Of a stretch of 45,453 bases of DNA, positions 1 through 8,236 are shown piece after piece. The stretch covers positions 1 through 45,453 of the forward strand of contig JAOAPR010000232.1 in the NCBI GenBank assembly GCA_025463005.1, in the 5' to 3' direction. Origin of the DNA: Bryobacterales bacterium. Lineage in GTDB: Bacteria; Acidobacteriota; Terriglobia; Bryobacterales; Bryobacteraceae. The notes below the pieces were generated by a model. The model did not search any database. It saw only the letters and a list, made by a program, of their open reading frames with translations, and was not told the DNA's origin. Each line of letters starts with the position of its first letter. Position 1 is the stretch's first letter. The position numbers and the translations under genes are program-made.

Positions 1-1697
1 CGCACTATCGCCTGCCACGGCGCGTAACCGCGAGCCGCTGAATACGCGTCATCTTCGAATTGCAGCGCGATATCCAGATGAGTGCCGGGCTGGAGCTCCG
101 CGGCGCGATCCGCAAAATTCCAGGCCTTGGCGCGAATCGTTCGGCCGTTGAACTTCAGCCGGAGGAACACGTGCTTTTCGTTGCGGATGTCAGGCGGAGC
201 GGCCATCTCTACGCCGCGCACGGCAAACGTGGGTGCCGGATTCCCGAAGCCGAAGGGAGCCAGCCGAAGGATGTCCGCCACAGAACCGTCGTCGATCTCT
301 TCCAGTGCGATTTCGGCGTCAATCGCCAGCTCGCGCTCGAAATCGGCGGGTGTGAGACGCTCGCCCGCATACCCGCGCAGGCGCATTCGAAATTCTTCGA
401 CTTTGCCGGCATCCAGTGTCACGCCGGCGGCTTGTCGATGCCCCCCGAATTTGCCGAACAAATCGGGCATAGCCTCCAGGGCTTCCAGCAGGTGAAAAAC
501 AGGTATGCTGCGGCCCGAGCCTTGGGCGACGCCGTTTTCAAGGCCCAGCACGAACACCGGTCGATGAAAGCGCTCCACCACGCGGCTGGCTACGATCCCC
601 ACCACGCCCCGATGCCAGCCTTCCCCTGCAAAGACGAGTGCGGCATCCAGGTCCGTCACTGGCTGTTCCACGCACTGTTCGAAGATCGCGCGCGCGATTC
701 CCGCTTCGGTGTCGCGGCGGTCGCCGTTCAGCTCGTGCAGCTTTGCCGCCAGAGCGCGGGCACGATCCGCATCTTCCGTCAGGAACATTTCGATCACATC
801 CGCCGCACTCGCCATGCGCCCGGCGGCGTTAATCCGCGGAGCCACCTGAAAAGCCACCTGGCGTGCGCTAGGAGACTCGCCTTCTGGAAATCCCGACACA
901 TCGAGCAGCGCGCGAAGGCCGGGATTCCGGACCCGGTCGAGGCCCGCCAGGCCGCGTTTCACGATCACACGGTTTTCCCCGGTCAGCGGAACCACGTCAG
1001 CAACCGTCGCGATCGCCACCAGTTTCAAGAGTGAATCGATCAGGCGGTCACGGCGGCCCTGATCCCAGCCGAGGGCCCGAATCAGCCCGTCCATCAGCTT
1101 GAGCGCGACGCCCGCGCCGCAGAGATTCTTCTCCGGGTAGCCGCAATCGGGGCGATTCGGGTTCAGCACCGCAACCGCGGGAGGAAGTTCCGTCTCCGGC
1201 AGATGGTGATCCGTCACGATCACGTCAATGCCAAGCCCCGAGGCGTGCCTGACCACATCGTTGGCGCGAATGCCTGTGTCCACGCTGACGATGAGCGAGA
1301 CCCCGGCAGCGGCAGCTTCCTCCACCACCTCGCTTTTCATTCCATAGCCGTCTTTCAACCGATGGGGCACATGGAAAGACGCGTTCCCGCCAAGCAAATC
1401 CAGGCCTTTTTTCAGGATGACGACCGCGCTTGTGCCGTCGACATCATAGTCTCCGTACAGCAGGATTTGCTCTTTTTGTTCAATGGCGCGTCGCAAGCGA
1501 TCGACCGCCGCGGGCATGTCTTTGAGCAGCGCCGGATCCGTCAGATCGGCGATCGACGGCTCAAGGAAGCGGGTGGCCTCTTCGGGCGACCGGTAACCCC
1601 GCGCCCACAAAACCCGCGCGGCAGGAACGGTCAGCCCCAGCGCGCGAGCGAGGCCGGCCACACCACCGGGGTCAGATTCGGGTATCGTCCACTTCAA
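1..1697 (-). CDS. recJ: Single-stranded-DNA-specific 5'-3' exonuclease RecJ (C-terminus cut by window edge)
   Basis: RecJ degrades single-stranded DNA 5' to 3' in RecF-pathway recombination and in mismatch and base-excision repair in the cytoplasm. Reading the minus strand from 1697 gives one open frame to the window edge. It carries the DHH-family motifs: DYDVDG at residues 83-88, SVDTGI, and the defining TDHH motif (minus strand near 1203-1226), followed by the DHHA1 and OB-type regions. About 565 residues are visible, close to the normal RecJ length, so only a few C-terminal residues are missing. I chose the TTG at 1697-1695 because it overlaps the stop of the upstream gene as TTGA and begins just before the conserved N-terminus. 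The tight junction implies translational coupling with that gene. The family call is secure; the start codon is inferred. Confidence 0.93.
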   Translation of the reverse strand, partial: MKWTIPESDPGGVAGLARALGLTVPAARVLWARGYRSPEEATRFLEPSIADLTDPALLKDMPAAVDRLRRAIEQKEQILLYGDYDVDGTSAVVILKKGLDLLGGNASFHVPHRLKDGYGMKSEVVEEAAAAGVSLIVSVDTGIRANDVVRHASGLGIDVIVTDHHLPETELPPAVAVLNPNRPDCGYPEKNLCGAGVALKLMDGLIRALGWDQGRRDRLIDSLLKLVAIATVADVVPLTGENRVIVKRGLAGLDRVRNPGLRALLDVSGFPEGESPSARQVAFQVAPRINAAGRMASAADVIEMFLTEDADRARALAAKLHELNGDRRDTEAGIARAIFEQCVEQPVTDLDAALVFAGEGWHRGVVGIVASRVVERFHRPVFVLGLENGVAQGSGRSIPVFHLLEALEAMPDLFGKFGGHRQAAGVTLDAGKVEEFRMRLRGYAGERLTPADFERELAIDAEIALEEIDDGSVADILRLAPFGFGNPAPTFAVRGVEMAAPPDIRNEKHVFLRLKFNGRTIRAKAWNFADRAAELQPGTHLDIALQFEDDAYSAARGYAPWQAIV

Positions 1698-2182
1698 TTG
1701 TTTGAGTAATATCCGCTCAGAGGATTCTCATCCCCTTCGTCCTGATAAGAATCTTCAATCTGCTCCACCAGATCGTTCAGCTCGTCGAACCACTCGGTGC
1801 GAACGTCGAACACGTAGGTTCGCTGCGCGTGGTCGAAGGACAGCTCGATCTCGCAGGTAAACCCTTCGTACGCCCGCATTTCGTTCAGGCGTGCATCGAG
1901 CGTCCGGCGGTCATCCCGTTCCAGATCCGTATCGGACAGTTGAGCCAGGGCATTCTCGACGATGTCGGACGTGAATTCGCGGGCATACAGGGTTACCATG
2001 CGAACCCCCGCGGCCCAGGCGGCTTCCACGAATTCCCGGTAATCGGGGTGATTATCGGAATCCCACAGGACCGCGCCGGGGCTTTCCGCGTCCGCCCGCG
2101 GATAGCTGCGGAATACCGCCATCCCGCGCGATTCCAGGTGTTGCAGGATCTCGCGACGCAGCGTATCGAGGTTCGGTCTCAT
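1694..2182 (-). CDS. Conserved hypothetical acidic protein upstream of recJ
   Basis: I do not recognise this 162-residue protein. It is soluble-looking, with no signal peptide or membrane segment, and very acidic towards the C-terminus (clusters of E and D around residues 130-155). The N-terminal half looks like a mixed alpha/beta fold, with a predicted helix (residues 4-20) followed by a hydrophobic strand. Its stop overlaps the inferred TTG start of recJ, so the two are probably cotranscribed and translationally coupled. That makes a DNA-metabolism role conceivable but unproven. The ATG at 2182 is the only sensible start. I see no clear Shine-Dalgarno sequence immediately ahead of it. Confidence 0.75.
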   Translation of the reverse strand: MRPNLDTLRREILQHLESRGMAVFRSYPRADAESPGAVLWDSDNHPDYREFVEAAWAAGVRMVTLYAREFTSDIVENALAQLSDTDLERDDRRTLDARLNEMRAYEGFTCEIELSFDHAQRTYVFDVRTEWFDELNDLVEQIEDSYQDEGDENPLSGYYSNN

Positions 2183-2307
2183 CCGGACAGAGCTCTGAGG
2201 AACTCTCCCACGCTAACACAGCCGTCGACCGAGAAAAACAGATTCGCGCGCTGTCATCCCTGAGCCGAGTATTAGCGTCTTCATAACTTGATGTAAACGA
2301 ATGATAA

Positions 2308-2327
2308 TTAAGGAGCCTTAAGGAGCC
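2308..2327 (+). repeat. Exact tandem duplication of a 10-bp unit
   Basis: The decamer TTAAGGAGCC occurs twice head to tail, at 2308-2317 and 2318-2327. It sits in the 235-bp divergent spacer between the recJ-side operon and the small exported protein gene. A GATAAT at 2303-2308, with a weak TTCATA 17 bp upstream (2280-2285), could form a sigma70-type promoter that runs into the repeat. The repeat would then lie at about the transcription start. It could be a paired operator or simply a small tandem duplication. Only the repeat itself is directly seen. Confidence 0.6.
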
Positions 2328-2417
2328 CGCCTGTAACCTTTGGCCAGGCTCAGGTCATCATTACTCAGCGGTAGCGTTTTTTTCGACGCAACTCACAAGG
2401 AAGGATCCTTAGAACCT

Positions 2418-2780
2418 ATGAAGAAGTATCTAGTATCACTGATGGCTTTGCTGGCACTTACCGGTTTGGTGTTGCTGGCGGCCGATATCGATGGAACGTG
2501 GACGGCTGAGACGCAGGGCAAGAACGGTCCGCAGACGCAGACCCTCACGCTCACGTCCAAGGGCGGCACGCTTACGGGAAAACTGGACGGCGGACGGGGT
2601 GGGCCGCTCGACATTACCGACGGCAAGATTGAAGGCCCCAATGTCACGTTCAAGGTTGTGCGTGAAGGCAAGGCCGGCAAGCAAGAGCAAGAGTACAAAG
2701 GCACGCTGAAGGGCGGCGATCTGGTCCTGACGACGGAAGGTCGTGGCGGTCCGCAGGAATTGACCTTCAAGAAGAAATAA
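2418..2780 (+). CDS. Small exported protein, lipocalin-like beta-rich, unknown function
   Basis: The product is 120 residues long when started at the ATG at 2418, which is followed by a good signal peptide (lysines, then a hydrophobic stretch, ending near residue 22). An in-frame ORF extends further upstream, but its extra residues do not look like a signal sequence. AAGGAAGGA at 2397-2405 is a plausible, slightly distant ribosome site. The mature part is dominated by short strands of the type 'xTLTLTxKGGxLTGKL', rich in G, K and T. This is typical of small secreted acidobacterial beta-proteins that resemble lipocalin-type domains. It sits about 55 bp ahead of the TonB-receptor-like gene on the same strand and may be cotranscribed. 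No catalytic motif is visible. Confidence 0.8.
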   Translation: MKKYLVSLMALLALTGLVLLAADIDGTWTAETQGKNGPQTQTLTLTSKGGTLTGKLDGGRGGPLDITDGKIEGPNVTFKVVREGKAGKQEQEYKGTLKGGDLVLTTEGRGGPQELTFKKK

Positions 2781-2835
2781 GCCTGGCTTCTAGCTGACTG
2801 GCAGGCCCACTGCGGAACGGGAGGATTCGGTTCTA

Positions 2836-5800
2836 GTGTCCAAAATTCTCGTGCTTCTTGCAGTAAGCCTGCCATTTGCTTTTGCACAGTCCGGGAGTGT
2901 AAAGGCGGGTGGCCAGCCGATTCCCGGCGCCTCGGTTCGTGCAACCCAGGGCGACCGAAGCCTGACCACGCTCACTGACGATAACGGTGCGTTCCGGTTC
3001 GACGGAATAACGCCGGGCGCCTGGGTTATCGAGGCCGATATGTTTGGCTTCGATCATCTGCGGCGCGAAGTTCAGGTCGCGGCTACTCCCACCACTCTCG
3101 ATCTCACTCTCCAGTTATCCACCCGCGCAGCAGCGCCCCCGCCCGCCCGTCTTGTATCGCAGAATCCCCAGCAGTCCAGCGCAGCCCAGCCCGACGCGCC
3201 CAACGCCGTGGCCGAGTTCGTTCCGCAGGTTTCTTCCGACAGCTCCAACGAATCTTTCCTGGTGAATGGGACAGTCAGTGAGGCCCTGCGAACCAATCAG
3301 GCTGATTTCGCCGCCTTTGGGCCGGGTGGTTTTGGTCCAGGCGGCTTTCCGGGAGGCGATCAGGGCCAGTTTGGCGCGCCAGGTGGCGATCAGCCGGGCG
3401 TAGCGGGCGCCGGTCCGGGAGGACGAGGCGGGGCGGCAGGCGGCGGTCCTGGCGGGCGTGGAGGAAGAGGCGGCGGTGGGGGGGGCGGTTTTGCCGCTGG
3501 CGGCCGGGGTGGCGGTGGCGACGGTGGTGGCGGCTTTGCAGGCGGGCGCGGTGGTGGTGGAGGCAGAGGCGGACCGAACGGACGCGGTGGTGGGCGGGGT
3601 GGTCAGCAGAATGCCGCTTTTATCGGGAATCGTGCCCGGCGTTCCGCCAACCAGATCCGAGCCCAGGTATTCTTCACTGCCCGAAACGCTGCCTTCGATG
3701 CGCGGCCATTCTCCCTCAACGGTCAAGAACAAGTGAAGAGTTCGTATGCAAACAACCGCTACGGCCTGAACATGGGTGGACCGGTCATCATTCCTAAGTT
3801 GTTCGATGCCAGCAGGATTCTGAATTTCACGCTGACCTACAACGGAACGCTGTCCCGAAACCCGTACGACGCCACGGCCACACTGCCGAGCGCCCTGGAG
3901 CGCAACGGCATCTTCACCGGACGGAACACGATCTACGATCCGACGACTTGTGTCGCAGGCCTCGGCTGTCAGCCATTTCCGGGCAACCAGATCCCGCTCA
4001 CCAGCATCAGCCCGATCGCCCGCGGACTGTTTCAATACATACCTTTGCCGATTTACAGCGGTCTGATCCAGAATTATCGCTTCACGTCGTCCATCCCGGC
4101 AAATTCGCAGAACATCAACACGCGCGTTCAGTGGACGGTGGATCGCACCAATCGGTTGTCGTTCACCTATAACGCGCAGACCCGGAACGGGCAGAACAGC
4201 ACGCCTTTCGGTTTCCGGGACGAAACGCAGGGGAGCGGTACCAATGCGAATGTGAACTGGACCAAGAACCTGGGTACGCGCGCGTTCAGCAATTTCACCA
4301 TCGGGTTCAACCGGAACGTGAACCAAACGGTCCCGTATTTCCAAACCCTGGGCGTGGACGTGGCTTCGCAAGTGGGAATCCTCGGCGCATCTCCGGATCC
4401 GCGGAACTTCGGTCCGCCTTCGCTGAACTTTACCAACTACGGCGGATTGAGCGACGCGAGTCCCACGACTTCAGCGGTGAACACCCTAAACCTCTCCGAG
4501 ACGCTCACTTATCGGCGTGGCAAGCACAATTGGAGCTGGGGTGGTCAGTGGAGCAAGAACCTGACCAATACCATCACCGACTCGAATGGCCGCGGGACGT
4601 TTACCTTTTCCGGACTTTCCACCAGCAACTTCGATGCGAACGGCTTGCCCGTTCCCGGAACAGGCTGGGATCTGGCGGATTTCCTGCTTGGCCTGCCCCA
4701 ATCGACGTCGATTCGCTACGGTGCGGCGAGCCAGTATTTCCGCTCCACCACGACGAGTTTCTTCGGCCAGGATGACTGGCGCATCCTCAACAATCTATCG
4801 CTCAACCTGGGCCTGCGGTACGAATATTTCACGCCGATTCAGGAAAAATACGGACATCTGGTGAACCTGGACATCGCGCCCGGATTCAGTGCGGTCGCGC
4901 CGGTAGTCGCGGGCGGCGTAGGTCCTTATAGCGGACAGTTCCCGGCGGCGCTGATCAATCCGGACAAGAACAATTTTTCGCCGCGATTCGGCCTTGCCTG
5001 GAAACCCAACCAGCGCAGCAAATTCACCTTCCGCGCCGGCTACGGCTGGGCCTACAACATGGGCGTGTACAACCAGTTTGGCAACAGACTCGCGCAGCAG
5101 CCGCCGTTCTCCAATACGAACTCGGTGAACTCGACGGCGGATAACATTTTGACGCTGGCCACTGGCCTGATCGCGGTCCCCATCGGCAAGACCATCACCA
5201 ATACCTTCGCGGTGGACCGCAACTATCTTGCAGCTTACGCCCAGACCTGGAACGCGACCGTTCAACGCGAATTGCCCGCTGGCCTGGCGATGGAGGCTAC
5301 TTACACCGGCTCGAAAGGCACGCGCCTCGACATCCAGAGACTGCCCAACCGCGCCCCGCCCGGATCGCCCTTGACCGCCGAGCAGCGCCGCCAGATCGGA
5401 AACGCCGTGGGATTCACCTACGATAGTCCCGACGGCAATTCGATCTATCACGCAGGCACTCTGCGAGTAACGCGCCGGTTTCGCAACAACTTCTCGTGGC
5501 AGCTGAACTACACGTATCAAAAGACCATCGATAATTCGACTGCGTTGGGCGGCGCGACGGTGGCGCAGGACGATCACAATTTGAGAGCGGAACGCGGGGT
5601 CGATGCGCCCACGGGACAAACGCTCCAGATGCAGTACACGGCGCAGTCACCGGTCGGCGTTCGGAACGCGATGTTCCAGAAGCAGCCCTGGCTGCAAAAG
5701 GCGCTCAAGGATTGGAGCCTTACGGGTACCACGCAGGTGCAGAGCGGACGTCCGCTAACCGCCACGGTGCTCGGCAACGTATCCGACGCCGGAGGAACGG

Positions 5801-6144
5801 GCGCAGTAGGCAGCGCTCGCGCCGATGCCACTGGATTGCCGATCGATGCCAGCTCCGGTTACTTCAACAAGGCGGCGTTCGCGGTTCCACTGCCAGGACT
5901 GTTCGGCAATGCCGGACGCGGCACCATCCCCGGTCCGGGGATCTTCATCATGAACTTGCAACTGGCGCGGACGATTTCGATTTCCGAGCGCAAGAATGTC
6001 GAATTCAACGTGAGCGCCACCAATCTGCTGAACCACGTGAACATCTCGGGCTTCGGGACCGTGGTGAACTCGCTCAATTACGGACTGGCCACCGGCGCCG
6101 GGGGGATGCGGACCATCCAGGCAACCATCCGTTTCCGCATGTGA
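2836..6144 (+). CDS. TonB-dependent-receptor-like (Oar-type) outer-membrane protein with Gly/Arg-rich insert
   Basis: The product has 1102 residues and starts at GTG 2836, with GGGAGGA (2819-2825) ahead of it. Residues 1-18 form a signal peptide. Residues 19-95 form a carboxypeptidase-regulatory (CarboxypepD_reg, Ig-like) domain. A Pro/Ala linker follows, then a short segment with FLVNGTVSEAL. Residues about 161-257 are almost pure Gly with Arg, Phe and Asp. The remainder (about 300-1102) is an outer-membrane beta-barrel with alternating aromatic strands that ends in a hydrophobic/aromatic-Arg terminus, as in the Oar/TonB-receptor-like family abundant in Acidobacteriota. Such proteins are thought to take up large organic compounds or act in adhesion; the substrate here is unknown. 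I could not find a clear TonB box or a normal plug domain. The VWFA gene starts 4 bp downstream, suggesting an operon. Confidence 0.88.
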   Translation: MSKILVLLAVSLPFAFAQSGSVKAGGQPIPGASVRATQGDRSLTTLTDDNGAFRFDGITPGAWVIEADMFGFDHLRREVQVAATPTTLDLTLQLSTRAAAPPPARLVSQNPQQSSAAQPDAPNAVAEFVPQVSSDSSNESFLVNGTVSEALRTNQADFAAFGPGGFGPGGFPGGDQGQFGAPGGDQPGVAGAGPGGRGGAAGGGPGGRGGRGGGGGGGFAAGGRGGGGDGGGGFAGGRGGGGGRGGPNGRGGGRGGQQNAAFIGNRARRSANQIRAQVFFTARNAAFDARPFSLNGQEQVKSSYANNRYGLNMGGPVIIPKLFDASRILNFTLTYNGTLSRNPYDATATLPSALERNGIFTGRNTIYDPTTCVAGLGCQPFPGNQIPLTSISPIARGLFQYIPLPIYSGLIQNYRFTSSIPANSQNINTRVQWTVDRTNRLSFTYNAQTRNGQNSTPFGFRDETQGSGTNANVNWTKNLGTRAFSNFTIGFNRNVNQTVPYFQTLGVDVASQVGILGASPDPRNFGPPSLNFTNYGGLSDASPTTSAVNTLNLSETLTYRRGKHNWSWGGQWSKNLTNTITDSNGRGTFTFSGLSTSNFDANGLPVPGTGWDLADFLLGLPQSTSIRYGAASQYFRSTTTSFFGQDDWRILNNLSLNLGLRYEYFTPIQEKYGHLVNLDIAPGFSAVAPVVAGGVGPYSGQFPAALINPDKNNFSPRFGLAWKPNQRSKFTFRAGYGWAYNMGVYNQFGNRLAQQPPFSNTNSVNSTADNILTLATGLIAVPIGKTITNTFAVDRNYLAAYAQTWNATVQRELPAGLAMEATYTGSKGTRLDIQRLPNRAPPGSPLTAEQRRQIGNAVGFTYDSPDGNSIYHAGTLRVTRRFRNNFSWQLNYTYQKTIDNSTALGGATVAQDDHNLRAERGVDAPTGQTLQMQYTAQSPVGVRNAMFQKQPWLQKALKDWSLTGTTQVQSGRPLTATVLGNVSDAGGTGAVGSARADATGLPIDASSGYFNKAAFAVPLPGLFGNAGRGTIPGPGIFIMNLQLARTISISERKNVEFNVSATNLLNHVNISGFGTVVNSLNYGLATGAGGMRTIQATIRFRM

Positions 6145-6148
6145 CGAC

Positions 6149-8233
6149 ATGAAATCATTATTTCTGCTGCTTGCTGCATCGTTGTTCGCTCAGGAAGTCA
6201 CCTTCAAGGTCGAGAGCAAGCTGGTCATCGTGAACGTGTCCGTTAAGGACAGGTCCGGGAAACCGATCACCACGCTCAAAAGCGAAGACATCGAGATTTA
6301 TGAAGACGGCGTGAAGCAGAAGCTGGCCGTGTTCGAACTGGAGCAGCTTAGCAATGACCTGCTAGCGCCGGTCGCGGCGACGCCATCGGCTCCGGTTACT
6401 CTGGAGGAACGTGCCGAGCGCATTCCGGCTGGGCAGGCCGTTACAGCGGCTGCTACGATCGCCCCTGTCCGCCATCAGGACAAGCGCCTGGTCGCGCTGT
6501 TCTTCGATTTTTCGAATATGCCGCAAGCGGACCAGCTCCGCGCCAAGGACGCTGCCGTCGATTTCATCACCAAGCAGATGACGGCTTCCGATCTGGTGTC
6601 CATCATGGCTTATGGGAACCGGTTCGACGTGCTCGAGGACTTTACCGCGGATCGCGACCGTTTGCTGTCGCGACTCCAAAAGCTGGCAATCGGGGAAGGC
6701 ACGGGCCTCGCGGATGTCGCGGCCACCGGCGCCGATGAGGGCGACGATAGTGGAACCTTTGTGGCCGACGACAGCGAATTTAACGTTTTCAATACCGATC
6801 GCAAGCTGACCGCTTTGGAGGACGCCACCAAGAAGCTGGCCGCGTACCCAGAAAAGAAAGCCTTGATCTATTTTTCGAGCGGCCTGAGTCTGACTGGCAT
6901 CGAGAATCAGAGCCAGCTTCGAGCCACCGTCAACTCGGCCGTGCGGGCGAACGTATCGTTTTATCCGGTCGACGCGCGTGGACTGATCGCGGCTTCTCCG
7001 GTTGGAGATGCTTCGCAGACTTCGGGCCGTGGCACGGGAGCATTCACCGGAACTACGCAGGCGAACCGGCGGAGCAGCACCAACAGCTCGCAGGACACGC
7101 TGTACACGCTGGCATCGGACACGGGCGGCAAAGCCTTGATCGACTCCAACGATCTCGCGCTAGGCATCCGCCAGGCCCAGCAGGATATCAGCAGCTACTA
7201 CATCCTGGGTTACTACAGCAGCAACGCAGCCGAGGACGGAAAGTTCCGCAAGATCCAGGTGAAGCTAGTCGGCAAAGAACTGCAGGCCAGCGCTAAAGTA
7301 GATTTCCGCAATGGCTATTACGCCTCTAAAGTATTTTCGAAATTCACCACCTCCGACAAAGAGCGGCAATTGGAAGAAGCGCTGACCCTGGGCGATCCGG
7401 TGAGCGAGATGCCGCTGGCGCTGGAAGTGGATTATTTCCGCGTGGCGCAGAATCGCTACCTGGTCCCCATCTCGGTCAAGATCCCTGGATCCGTCGTGGC
7501 GCTGGCCAAGAAGGGCGGCAAGCAGAATACCGATTTCGACTTCATCGGCCAGGTGCGGGATGCCACTAATGGCCGGCTGGCGGGCGGCGTGCGCGATAAC
7601 ATCACCGTTAAGCTTAGCGATGCGGATGCGTCACAGCTCGAGCATCGCCACTTGCAGTATGACGCCGGACTTACGCTTCCGCCCGGCAAGTATAACTTGA
7701 GATTCCTGGCGCGTGAGAATCAAACCGGCAAGATGGGCACGTTCGAGACGAACTTCGTGATCCCGGACCTGACGACGTCGAAGGATCTGCGTATGAGCTC
7801 CGTGATCCTGAGCAGCCAGAAGGAAGACGTCAAGGCGGCGGTGGGATCGGCTGATAACGATAAACGCGCCCTGGCGAATCATCCGCTGATTCAGAATGGC
7901 CAAAAGACGGTGCCGAGCATCACGCGCGTGTTCCGGAAGGACCAGACCCTGTACGTATATTTCGAGGTCTACGATCCGGCCGCCGATGCTACTTCGAAAA
8001 CTCCCAGCCTTAGCGCCCAGGTAGACCTGCTGCAGGGCGCGCGCAAGGCGTTTTCATCGATGCCGGCGCGTCAGGAGAAGCTGACTCCCAATCGCCCTGG
8101 CGTGACAGCCTTCAGCTTTCAGGTGCCCCTGGCCAAAATTGCGGCGGGCCAGTACACGGCGCAGGTCAACGTGATCGACGAGGCGGGGAAGCGGTTCGCA
8201 TTCCCGCGCAATGCGATCGTCGTGTTGCCGTAG
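6149..8233 (+). CDS. VWFA-related Acidobacterial domain protein, long form
   Basis: This is an exported 694-residue protein with a short signal peptide (residues 1-15). It matches the VWFA-related Acidobacterial family (TIGR03436 type). An N-terminal strand-rich segment contains 'VNVSVKDRSGKPI' and 'YEDG'. A von Willebrand A-like fold begins near residue 113, and 'YYILGYYSS' marks its end near residue 350. About 300 further beta-rich residues complete the protein. The metal-site motif reads D120-F-S122-N-M124 where a canonical MIDAS has DxSxS, so metal-dependent ligand binding may be altered. The ATG lies 4 bp after the stop of the Oar-like gene, so the two probably form one transcription unit and may act together at the envelope. 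The function of the family is not established. The gene converges with the NtrC-type gene, leaving only 3 bp between stops. Confidence 0.88.
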   Translation: MKSLFLLLAASLFAQEVTFKVESKLVIVNVSVKDRSGKPITTLKSEDIEIYEDGVKQKLAVFELEQLSNDLLAPVAATPSAPVTLEERAERIPAGQAVTAAATIAPVRHQDKRLVALFFDFSNMPQADQLRAKDAAVDFITKQMTASDLVSIMAYGNRFDVLEDFTADRDRLLSRLQKLAIGEGTGLADVAATGADEGDDSGTFVADDSEFNVFNTDRKLTALEDATKKLAAYPEKKALIYFSSGLSLTGIENQSQLRATVNSAVRANVSFYPVDARGLIAASPVGDASQTSGRGTGAFTGTTQANRRSSTNSSQDTLYTLASDTGGKALIDSNDLALGIRQAQQDISSYYILGYYSSNAAEDGKFRKIQVKLVGKELQASAKVDFRNGYYASKVFSKFTTSDKERQLEEALTLGDPVSEMPLALEVDYFRVAQNRYLVPISVKIPGSVVALAKKGGKQNTDFDFIGQVRDATNGRLAGGVRDNITVKLSDADASQLEHRHLQYDAGLTLPPGKYNLRFLARENQTGKMGTFETNFVIPDLTTSKDLRMSSVILSSQKEDVKAAVGSADNDKRALANHPLIQNGQKTVPSITRVFRKDQTLYVYFEVYDPAADATSKTPSLSAQVDLLQGARKAFSSMPARQEKLTPNRPGVTAFSFQVPLAKIAAGQYTAQVNVIDEAGKRFAFPRNAIVVLP

Positions 8234-8236
8234 GGG

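Noticed and set aside
60-1034. A long plus-strand open frame (324 residues) and another at 1203-1709
   Set aside because: Both are antisense to recJ, whose DHH motifs read on the minus strand; the plus-strand products show no domain-like pattern.
3115-4371. Minus-strand open frame of 418 residues inside the receptor-like gene
   Set aside because: It is a shadow created by GC-rich codons and the Gly-rich tract; the plus frame has signal peptide, domains and operon context.
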